64,000 nt of DNA, taken from contig JBIOJM010000009.1 of assembly GCA_044450785.1 (NCBI GenBank), forward strand, positions 1 to 64,000, written 5' to 3'. Below the pieces are notes generated by a model. That model saw only the letters and a program-made list of their open reading frames with translations, had not been told where the DNA came from and searched no databases. The stretch is from JBIOJM01 sp044450785. GTDB taxonomy: Bacteria; Planctomycetota; Planctomycetia; Isosphaerales; Isosphaeraceae. Position 1 is the first letter of the stretch; each line of letters begins with the position of its first letter. Shown in pieces: positions 17,041 to 24,263 of the stretch. Position numbers and translations under genes: made by a program.

Positions 17041-18126
17041 ATGCGAACGATTGGGATGAGGTTGAATACAACGAGATCAGCCGGGTTTACCCTGATCGAG
17101 CTCCTGGTGGTCATTGCCATCATCAGCGTGTTGATCGCGCTTTTGCTGCCGGCGGTGCAATCGGCTCGCGAGGCGGCCCGGCGCATCCAATGTACGAACA
17201 ATCTGAAGCAAATCGGTCTGGGGCTGCACAACTACGAGAGCATCGCCGGCGTGTTTCCGCCCTCGAACATCGCCGGCTTCTTCCCCGGGACCACCACTTT
17301 CACATATAATGGGTTTAGCGTCCATGCTCGAATTCTGCCCTTCATGGAGCAGGGGGTGGCGTTCAACGCGATCAACTTCTCCTTCACGCACCGCACTGCG
17401 CAGAACTCGACGGTCGTCGGCCTGGCCCTGACCTGCTTCCTTTGCCCGAGCGACACGCACGTGGACGGGCTGACCCCGTTTCCCTCGGGCGTGAACGCCC
17501 GAGTGCCATGCTACGGCTTCAACGAGGGCGATTGGTTCATCTGGAACGCCCTCTCTGTCAGCGGCTTCAACAACCCACCGAACACCCGCGGCGTCTTCGG
17601 CCCCAACCTGAGCCGGCGAATCGCGGCGTTCACCGACGGCACGAGCCAGACCCTGCTCGCCACCGACGTCAAGGCCCTCAACCCATTCTGCCAGGTCGGT
17701 GGGCAGTTCTCCGAGCCGAACCTGAATTCGCCGACGGCTCCTGTCCCCTCTCCCTACCTCAATCCGCTCTCGGTCGCCTCGGAGTACACAACCGTCGCCG
17801 CATGCAATGCCGTCCCTCCCGGCACGGGGCACACCGCGTGGGTCGACGGCAACTCGCAGGAGACGGGCATGACCACTGCCTTCCCGCCCAACAAACCGGC
17901 CATCAACCCGACCAGCGGAGCCGACCTCGACATTTTGACCTTGCTGATCAGCAAGGATCAGCCTCTCTACGGCGCGATCACCGCACGGAGCTACCACCCC
18001 GGCGGCGTGAACGTCCTGCTCGCCGACGGCAGTTGCCGGTTTGTCAAGTCGTCGATCGACGGCATGACGTGGAGGGCGCTCGGTTCAATTGCGGGGGGAG
18101 AAGTCATCAGCGGGGATCAGTATTGA
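17041..18126 (+). CDS. DUF1559 protein with type IV pilin-like N-terminus
   Basis: The product has 361 residues. The start MRTIGMRLNTTRSAGFTLIELLVV is a class III (pseudopilin) signal: cleavage is expected before Phe with Glu at +5, followed by the hydrophobic helix to about residue 40. AREAARRIQCTNNLKQIGLGLHNYES leads into the DUF1559 domain, which ends with the H-x9-DG motif (SYHPGGVNVLLADGSCRF, about 321). These proteins are hugely expanded in planctomycetes and are thought to be exported by type II/IV-pilus-like machinery; individual roles are unknown. ATG 17041 is preceded by GAAGAGG. A second paralogue follows at 18428. Confidence 0.9.
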   Translation: MRTIGMRLNTTRSAGFTLIELLVVIAIISVLIALLLPAVQSAREAARRIQCTNNLKQIGLGLHNYESIAGVFPPSNIAGFFPGTTTFTYNGFSVHARILPFMEQGVAFNAINFSFTHRTAQNSTVVGLALTCFLCPSDTHVDGLTPFPSGVNARVPCYGFNEGDWFIWNALSVSGFNNPPNTRGVFGPNLSRRIAAFTDGTSQTLLATDVKALNPFCQVGGQFSEPNLNSPTAPVPSPYLNPLSVASEYTTVAACNAVPPGTGHTAWVDGNSQETGMTTAFPPNKPAINPTSGADLDILTLLISKDQPLYGAITARSYHPGGVNVLLADGSCRFVKSSIDGMTWRALGSIAGGEVISGDQY

Positions 18127-18427
18127 TTGCGACGATTCTCGCCACTCACGAACGGTAGGGCGCCGCAGACCGTCTCGCCGGCAACCTCCCTCGGCTCTCC
18201 GACGCAAAGTAGTGAAGCGTTCATGACTTGCCGCGACTTACCACCAAGACCTGGATCGGCTGTTGCCTGGTTGGACGGCTTGCGAAAGCCGTCGATGCGT
18301 GATAGGATGAATTAGAATGGCAGGAGCAAGTGGGACTTGTTCTTTTCTTGAGCTTCCGGCGTTTCCGTGCTCTGGAGTCACTCGACCGAAGTCGATCGGG
18401 TTCGCAGTCCACCCGAGGTATCATCTC
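18127..18427. other. Intergenic region between two DUF1559 genes
   Basis: About 300 bp. No gene, hairpin or promoter pair stands out. Confidence 0.4.
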
Positions 18428-19447
18428 ATGAGGTCCTCTGCCGATCTGGGGTCCAACGCCATGTCCAGTTGCCGCAGAAGTCCACGGACCGGTGGGTTAT
18501 CATGGCGGTCCGGTTTCACGCTCATCGAGCTCTTGGTCGTGATCGCGATCATCGCGGTCCTTGTTTCCCTCTTGTTGCCGGCCGTCCAGGCCGCGCGAGA
18601 ACAGGCACGCCGGGCTGCCTGCATGAACAACCTCAAACAGATTGGTCTCGCTCTGGCAAACTACACCAACCGCCACGGCGCTCTCCCACCCGGCTATCAG
18701 TCGATCTACAGTCCGATCTTCCAGCAGGAAATGGGTCCGGGCTGGGGTTGGGCGAGCATGATCTTGCCCGACCTCGAGCAGCAGTCGCTCCACGATCGCG
18801 TCGTGTTCGAGGCGCTGCTGCAAGGGCCCAGCATGTCGACGGCCCGTCTGGTGAACTTGAGCGTTTTCCTCTGTCCCTCCGACAGCATGCCGCTCCGCTG
18901 GACCGCCAGCGACAGCGAAACGTGGATCTACATGGGCAAGATCTATTCAACCAGTATCCCCATCTGCGACGTGGCGGGTTCCAACTACGTCGGAGTTTTC
19001 GGCATCGGCGAGCCGGGCGTCAATGGCGAGGGAGTCTTCTCCCGCGGGAGTTACATGCCATTGACCGCAATCACCGACGGCTTGAGCCACACGCTGTGCG
19101 TCGGCGAGCGTTCAGAGAACTTGCAACAGGGACGCGGCATGGCGACCTGGGTTGGTGCCGTCCCTGGCGCGAATATGTGGTCATGTGCTCCCAACCCGTA
19201 TGAGCCGGATTCCGGAACCTGCGTGAAGGAAGACGGCTCGGGCATGATCCTGGGCCACACCGGTGAGGGACACGGCCCGGGTGACCCGAACGGCGACGTC
19301 AACCAGTTCATCAGCCGCCACGGCCAGGGTTGCCATTTCGTCTTCTGCGACGGCCACGTTGCTTACTTGCGAAAAGAGATGAATTATCACGTCTACAAAG
19401 CGCTCAGCACTCGCAATTGGGGCGAGATCATTTCTGATGACTATTGA
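18428..19447 (+). CDS. DUF1559 protein with type IV pilin-like N-terminus
   Basis: The product has 339 residues. It has a longer pre-helix leader than its neighbour, then GFTLIELLVVIAIIAVLVSL, the pseudopilin cleavage and helix segment, and AACMNNLKQIGLALANYTN. The DUF1559 domain closes with QGCHFVFCDGHVAYLRKEM. ATG 18428 is selected because GAGGT lies about 10 nt upstream; ATG 18461 is an alternative. The last bases overlap the start of the PepSY-like lipoprotein gene at 19437, so the pair is translationally coupled. Confidence 0.88.
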   Translation: MRSSADLGSNAMSSCRRSPRTGGLSWRSGFTLIELLVVIAIIAVLVSLLLPAVQAAREQARRAACMNNLKQIGLALANYTNRHGALPPGYQSIYSPIFQQEMGPGWGWASMILPDLEQQSLHDRVVFEALLQGPSMSTARLVNLSVFLCPSDSMPLRWTASDSETWIYMGKIYSTSIPICDVAGSNYVGVFGIGEPGVNGEGVFSRGSYMPLTAITDGLSHTLCVGERSENLQQGRGMATWVGAVPGANMWSCAPNPYEPDSGTCVKEDGSGMILGHTGEGHGPGDPNGDVNQFISRHGQGCHFVFCDGHVAYLRKEMNYHVYKALSTRNWGEIISDDY

Positions 19448-19805
19448 CCGGCCCTCCCACGACGTGGGCCCCTTGCGATTGGCCGGACGCCGCGGCGCAC
19501 CATTCGTTCCAGCGATTGTGAGGTCCGCGGCCCTTGCCGCCACCGTCCTCTTGTTCCCGGGTTGTGGTGACCGCGATCAGCCGCCGGAAATGACCAAGCA
19601 AGCGGTCAAGATCGACGAAGTCCCCGCGCCGGTGCGCGACGCCGCCAAGAAAGCGATCCCGGGCGTCAATCTCAACGAGGCCTGGAAAAACCTCGACCGC
19701 GAAGGGAAGCTCCATTCCTACGAAATCCGCGGCAAGAATGCCGCCAACGGCAAGATCCGCGAGGTCCGAGTCTCGCTCACCGGCGAAATTCTCGAGATGG
19801 AGTGA
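19437..19805 (+). CDS. Small lipoprotein with PepSY-like domain
   Basis: The product has 122 residues. A long N-region precedes the hydrophobic helix and lipobox (AALAATVLLFPGCGDRD), so it is probably lipid-anchored. The remaining 75 residues (VKIDEVPAPVRDAAKKAIPG, EAWKNLDREGKLHSYEIRGK, IREVRVSLTGEILEME) match PepSY-like/BLIP-like repeats in which a helix is followed by a four-stranded sheet. It overlaps the preceding DUF1559 gene by 11 bp, so the two are co-expressed. Its ligand is unknown. Confidence 0.78.
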   Translation: MTIDRPSHDVGPLRLAGRRGAPFVPAIVRSAALAATVLLFPGCGDRDQPPEMTKQAVKIDEVPAPVRDAAKKAIPGVNLNEAWKNLDREGKLHSYEIRGKNAANGKIREVRVSLTGEILEME

Positions 19806-19896
19806 ATGAGCCGGCTGGCTGGATCAACAGCCCCAGGTCCGCGGTCCATTGCACCGTGCTGGTCCACAGATACGCACGATGCCAGAGGAAGCCCTC

Positions 19897-22242
19897 TCAG
19901 AGGCTGAGCAGGAGGACGGAGGGAACGCTCTCTTGGTTGTGCAGGCGAAGGAGCGAATAACCGGTGCCGGCGAGGCCCAGCATCAATGAGGGATTGGGGC
20001 CGCCCGAGGCGAGGCCCGATGGCCAGTCGCCCACGATTGCGTGCCGGTCGATCATGGCTCGTGCGACGGCAACCGCTCGGTCGTGACATGAGGGATTACT
20101 CAGTAACCGGCTTCCGATCAGGACCACTTCCATCAGCCCCGCCAGGCCGTGACAGAGCGAGGTATCACAGCTCGGCAGTGCGAGATTCTTGTCGATCGCC
20201 CTTAGCGTCGTGCCGATGGCGGCGCGGGCCATGGCGAGATGCGTTTCGGCGCGAGGCGGGTCCAGGGCGGCGGCGCGCAACCGGGCCAGTGCGATTCCGG
20301 GCGCTCCCTGACACCAGGCCCGGGCGTAGGTCAGGGGCCGAGGTGGCTGCCCGGGCGTATCGATGCCACGCAGGTCGGGCCAGTTGCACACGTCGGAGTT
20401 GTACAGGAAATCTTCATACGCGAATGCTCCGATGGCTGCTTCCAAGAACTCGGCTCGCCCAGTCGCCACGTGAAGCTCGAGTAAAGCGAGAGCGATGCCG
20501 GCGGCGCCGTGGCCCATGCCTGTCAACGGCACGGCAGCCGTGCCGGGCCCGGTCGCAACCGCCGGGTTCCAGGTCCAGACCCCGTCCTGGCGATCCGCGG
20601 CACGGCACAGTTCCTCGCCCAGCATAATCGCCCGATCGAACTCGCGCGATCGACCGGTGGCCCGGCTGATCCCAAGCAGGGCAGGGATCGCCCCGGCGTT
20701 ACCCCCGATCAGGTCGAGCGGGTGCGGTTTCTCGATCTCGCCGCCCAGGCGGTCGAGGATCACCCCGGCCTGGTCGTCGAGCCCGGCTTCTCCGGTCAGC
20801 GCCCCCACGCGATGGGCGGCGTAGGCCACTCCGAGGTGTCCGCAAAAAAAGGAAAGCGGGGAAGCCAGATCGGTCGGCCGCCGGTGGGTTTGGCGAAGCG
20901 ATCGGGCGATCGCGCCCAGGGCCGTGCGGCGGCATTCGGCGTTGCCGGTCTGCGCGTGAAGTTGGGCCAGGAAGAGAGCAACCCCTGCCGAGCCACTGTA
21001 GAGATCGGGGCCGAGAGCCGCAGACGTCGGCGTGTACGTTCCCTGAGTCACCTCCTGGCTCGACCGGCCCGTCCAGTTGCACAACCGGCCTGCGCGGTCC
21101 CAGTGTGCTGCGCGACAGAGTGTTTGGCCGATGATTACCGCCATATCCAGAGGTGTTCGGTATCCTTCTCCAACCGGCTTCGTAAATGTTGCACCCTCTC
21201 TCTTGGCTGCGGCGGAAATCAAACGGACTGGAAAGTCCCGGACGAGCGGATCGAGATCGTCGATCGCAGAACCGGGTCCGAGGTAGGGGTGTTGTGGGTC
21301 AAGGCCTTGCTGCTGGAGCACCGCAGCCAGAGTGGCAACGCGTGCGCTGCGGTGGGGGTCTCCTTGGACGAACGATCGCCAGAGAGCACTTGCAACCAGC
21401 TTGCACCGGTGCTGGCCGAAGCTCACCGCAGTGGCCGGCTCCTCGGCGAGGGCCAAGCCGTCAGCCAGCCGGCGGGTGAAAAGGGGAACTTCGGGGAGAA
21501 GTCCCGAGGCCACCGATTCATGAATCCGGTCGATGGTGTTGCCGAGTCGCAGGGCGTATCGGTGGCCCACGTAGAGCACCCCGGCATCAGCCCTCGTGTA
21601 AGCATTCGGGTCGCTGAGCACCTTGAGGCGAAAGGGCACCGCTGCGGCGTTGAGAAGCGAGGTTGCTGCCGCGACAAACGGCGCCGCGATCTCGGGTGTC
21701 AGGTGCCAGTAATAGCGAATCTGCGGACCGCCCCCGCCGACACCCCTTTTTCCGATGTCGTCCTCTTCGCCGTCGCCAAGCGCGAAGTAAAAGCCGTGGA
21801 TCAGGTGACGTAGCTCCTTCGGTACGCGGACACGGCAGGATTCCCCCGGCATGATGCGACCGACGGCGGAGCGCAGGTTCGTCGTGGCCACCCAGAAGAT
21901 CAGCTCCTGGCGGCCCACGGCGATCTGTCCGTTCTCGGCGGGCTGGCGAATCGTCCAGCCCGGCTCCCACGTTCCGCGCCCCGTATTGGCCCTCGACAAC
22001 GCGCCCAAAAAGTCGAGCTGAACCAGCCGCTCGACAGCCCTCGCGGCGCTTGCCGCGGAAGGACGGACGTAGAGCTGTGCATACAAATCCGCAGCCAGTG
22101 CCGACAGAAGCGGAGGCGCGTCGGCTTCTTCCAGGACCTCGGGGGAAACGTCGCGTATCTCACCCAGAATCGCGTAACGGGCCGGCGAGAGGATCTCCAC
22201 GGCGTCAACCGCCGTGACGAGATCGGGGTGGATGTCAGTCAT
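19897..22242 (-). CDS. HopA1-LanC fusion, candidate lanthipeptide lyase-cyclase
   Basis: The product has 781 residues. Residues about 110-290 match the HopA1 family (IRYYWHLTPEIAAPFV, VPFRLKVLSDPNAYTRADA, LALAEEPATAVSFGQHRCKL); HopA1-type proteins are the lyase component of class V lanthipeptide systems. Residues about 370-781 form a LanC toroid with repeated Gly motifs (LYSGSAGVALFL, FCGHLGVAYA, LIGGNAGAIPALL). The full zinc site is present: GMGHGAAG (His 578), AWCQGAPG (Cys 643), LCHGLAG (Cys 697, His 698). So the cyclase should be active. ATG 22242 shares its A with the stop of the upstream kinase gene, so translation is coupled. In known class V systems these functions are on separate proteins; the fusion is unusual. 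Confidence 0.88.
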   Translation of the reverse strand: MTDIHPDLVTAVDAVEILSPARYAILGEIRDVSPEVLEEADAPPLLSALAADLYAQLYVRPSAASAARAVERLVQLDFLGALSRANTGRGTWEPGWTIRQPAENGQIAVGRQELIFWVATTNLRSAVGRIMPGESCRVRVPKELRHLIHGFYFALGDGEEDDIGKRGVGGGGPQIRYYWHLTPEIAAPFVAAATSLLNAAAVPFRLKVLSDPNAYTRADAGVLYVGHRYALRLGNTIDRIHESVASGLLPEVPLFTRRLADGLALAEEPATAVSFGQHRCKLVASALWRSFVQGDPHRSARVATLAAVLQQQGLDPQHPYLGPGSAIDDLDPLVRDFPVRLISAAAKREGATFTKPVGEGYRTPLDMAVIIGQTLCRAAHWDRAGRLCNWTGRSSQEVTQGTYTPTSAALGPDLYSGSAGVALFLAQLHAQTGNAECRRTALGAIARSLRQTHRRPTDLASPLSFFCGHLGVAYAAHRVGALTGEAGLDDQAGVILDRLGGEIEKPHPLDLIGGNAGAIPALLGISRATGRSREFDRAIMLGEELCRAADRQDGVWTWNPAVATGPGTAAVPLTGMGHGAAGIALALLELHVATGRAEFLEAAIGAFAYEDFLYNSDVCNWPDLRGIDTPGQPPRPLTYARAWCQGAPGIALARLRAAALDPPRAETHLAMARAAIGTTLRAIDKNLALPSCDTSLCHGLAGLMEVVLIGSRLLSNPSCHDRAVAVARAMIDRHAIVGDWPSGLASGGPNPSLMLGLAGTGYSLLRLHNQESVPSVLLLSL

Positions 22243-23372
22243 CACGGTTCGGTTCCCAGGGGGACACCGTACAGGTGGACCTGGCCCGACTCCGGTTCGG
22301 CCAGAAGGTTGGCACTGATCTGCATCAGGATGACGGCCTGGGCGAGGATCTCCTCCTCCCGTACGCACAACTCGTGGGCCGCCTGGATGAGACGGGCGGC
22401 CGAAAACAGGACGGCGCGCCGCAGCAGGTCGTCCGCCTGCGAGAGGCCCACCTCGGCCGTCGACAGGTAGCCCTCCCAAAACGCCCGTATCGCCGGACGC
22501 AGGACCTCGAGCGGGTAGCGTGCCTGGTCGACCATCTCCTCAGCAGAGTGGGTCGGCCCCAGCGGCATCGAGGAGGTCCAGAAGATCAGGTAATCGTGCA
22601 GGGCTCCGGCCAAATCCCAGGCGGGGTCGCCGATCTGCACGAACTCCCAGTCGACGATCAATACCTCCACCGAGGCGTCGTCAGGCTCTTGCCGAACGGG
22701 CCGCACCAGGATGTTGTCGGACTTGATGTCCCCGTGGATCACGGTATCAGGCCGCCATCGAGAGCCAAGGCGATCGAGTTGATCTCCGAGATCCGTGTGG
22801 TCCTGGAGGATCCGGAGCATTCGAGCGCCGGCCGGGCTGAGGGTGGCCAGCGTCGCGGGTGAAGGTCTGTGCTGCTGCAACGCACCCGGAAGATGGTCGC
22901 GAAGCCAGGCAAGACGCGGGTGCTCCGCGAATGCCGGCAGGCGGAACACCCGGTGGACCGTCCCCAGCGCTTGCCCGAGGGCACGACTCGGACCATCGGG
23001 AAACCCGTCGGCGTCTTGTGCACAGTGATACGAACGGAGACTCACGGCGCCAACGACCAGCTCCAGCGCATGGAGCGAGCGCTCGCGGTCGCGGAAGGCT
23101 ATGCCGGCAACGAGCTCCGTAACCTGAGCTACGGCTGGCTCGTGGCGGCAGAACTCGTGGAATGCCGCCTCGTTGCTCAACGTGAGATGACCCCCGTGAG
23201 CCAGCTCATCGGCCTGCTTGATCAGGAAACCTGCCCCGGACGGACCCTCGATGCGCAGGTTGCGATTGCGTCGCGCGGCACACCTTATCGTCAGATCGCC
23301 GTTGATGATCCAGTCGGGATCGATCAGGCCTCGCTCAAGTAAATAAGGGATCGCGCTGTCAACGTTCAGCAT
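22242..23372 (-). CDS. APH-like kinase, candidate lanthipeptide Ser/Thr kinase
   Basis: The product has 376 residues in the aminoglycoside phosphotransferase/choline kinase fold. The catalytic loop is VIHGDIKSDNILV (His 213, Asp 215, Asn 220), the metal-binding motif is IVDWEF (Asp 241), and GDPAWDLAGAL follows as in the family. ATG 23372 has GAGGTG 8 nt upstream. The gene sits between the candidate precursor and the HopA1-LanC gene and overlaps the latter. In class V lanthipeptide pathways an APH-like kinase phosphorylates Ser/Thr of the precursor before elimination. With the neighbour, that is the most likely role; an antibiotic-resistance or small-molecule kinase is the alternative. Confidence 0.85.
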   Translation of the reverse strand: MLNVDSAIPYLLERGLIDPDWIINGDLTIRCAARRNRNLRIEGPSGAGFLIKQADELAHGGHLTLSNEAAFHEFCRHEPAVAQVTELVAGIAFRDRERSLHALELVVGAVSLRSYHCAQDADGFPDGPSRALGQALGTVHRVFRLPAFAEHPRLAWLRDHLPGALQQHRPSPATLATLSPAGARMLRILQDHTDLGDQLDRLGSRWRPDTVIHGDIKSDNILVRPVRQEPDDASVEVLIVDWEFVQIGDPAWDLAGALHDYLIFWTSSMPLGPTHSAEEMVDQARYPLEVLRPAIRAFWEGYLSTAEVGLSQADDLLRRAVLFSAARLIQAAHELCVREEEILAQAVILMQISANLLAEPESGQVHLYGVPLGTEP

Positions 23373-23463
23373 GGGTGAGACACCTCGGTGCGTTCGCCGG
23401 ACGGGCCGCCCCGAAGCGATCACCGTGATTCGGGCCTCCCGAAACGAAGAGGAGACGGGATCG

Positions 23464-23483
23464 ACTCACTCACTCACTCACTC
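23464..23483. repeat. ACTC tetranucleotide tandem repeat (five units)
   Basis: Five exact ACTC units lie in the spacer between the candidate precursor gene and the kinase gene. Such tracts can slip, which could alter spacing in the operon. Confidence 0.8.
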
Positions 23484-23553
23484 TCTCCAACCGCGCAGGG
23501 CCAGGAGCGATGACGGAGCACGCAGGGCAGGCATTTCTCGACGCTCTTCAGAT

Positions 23554-24072
23554 CTACAGCGGATCGGTCAGGCAGGGGCGCCCACAGAACGAGGGGGGAA
23601 TGGGGCCTCGGAATAATGGGGACAGAATATATGCGACCTCCGTTGCTGCCAACGGTGACGGAGAATCGGTTTCAGCGGACATCTGCGTTCTTGCCGCGCC
23701 GAGGTTGGACGCGGCGATGGAGCCGGCAAGAAAACCCGCCTCGATGGAACGGGAGTAAGCCTTGACAACCTCGATCTTGACCGTGGCGTCGACCACGAGC
23801 TTCGTCGCGCTCGATTGCTGGGAAGGGTTCACTGGCTCGGCGTAGACGATCGCGTCCCTGGGTATCTGGAAGTAAGTCCGCAGGTCGAGCTGCGGGTAGA
23901 CCTGAACGGTGTCGGAAGAGACCTCGCCGACGTAACCAACCAGTACAGCATAGTGGCGGTAATCCAACGGCTTGGGCTCGATCCCGGCCATTACGGGGTT
24001 TGTACTGAGCTGGACCGTCGGGGTCGTGGCGGGCTTGGGCGATTCCCCTTCCACTGCCGGTTTCTTTGACAT
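23554..24072 (-). CDS. Candidate lanthipeptide-type precursor with large leader domain
   Basis: The product has 172 residues. Residues 1-35 are Pro/Thr-rich. Residues about 37-105 look like a small beta-rich domain (YAVLVGYVGEVSSDTVQVYP, YFQIPRDAIVYAEPV, KLVVDATVKIEVV). After FLAGSIAASN comes a Ser/Thr-containing tail ending SFCGRPCLTDPL. The only two cysteines (163 and 167) are in the last ten residues, next to Ser 161 and Thr 169, as a thioether core would need. ATG 24072 has AAAGGAG 6 nt upstream. It is the first gene of the operon with the kinase and HopA1-LanC. No homologue is known to me; the precursor role is inferred from position and the cysteine pattern. Confidence 0.6.
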   Translation of the reverse strand: MSKKPAVEGESPKPATTPTVQLSTNPVMAGIEPKPLDYRHYAVLVGYVGEVSSDTVQVYPQLDLRTYFQIPRDAIVYAEPVNPSQQSSATKLVVDATVKIEVVKAYSRSIEAGFLAGSIAASNLGAARTQMSAETDSPSPLAATEVAYILSPLFRGPIPPSFCGRPCLTDPL

Positions 24073-24110
24073 GATCGTCTCCTTTGCTGGAAGAAAACTC
24101 GATGTCCGCG

Positions 24111-24139
24111 ATCGTACTCTTGATTCTCGCTCGCATCAA
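24111..24139 (-). promoter_or_regulatory. Candidate promoter of the lanthipeptide-like operon
   Basis: Read on the minus strand, TTGATG (24139-24134), a 17-bp spacer and TACGAT (24116-24111) precede the ATG at 24072 by about 38 bp. Upstream of the -35, two CACGT units at 24152-24156 and 24163-24167 are 11 bp apart, one helical turn, and could bind a regulator. Confidence 0.5.
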
Positions 24140-24263
24140 TCCCCTGGCTGACACGTCAATGTCACGTATCCACCGTGTCTTAATCGGTCGGCGACGGCAC
24201 TGATGCGCGGATGTTGCCCGGAGATCGTAGGACCATTCTGCGACTGCTCGATGCGATGAAACT

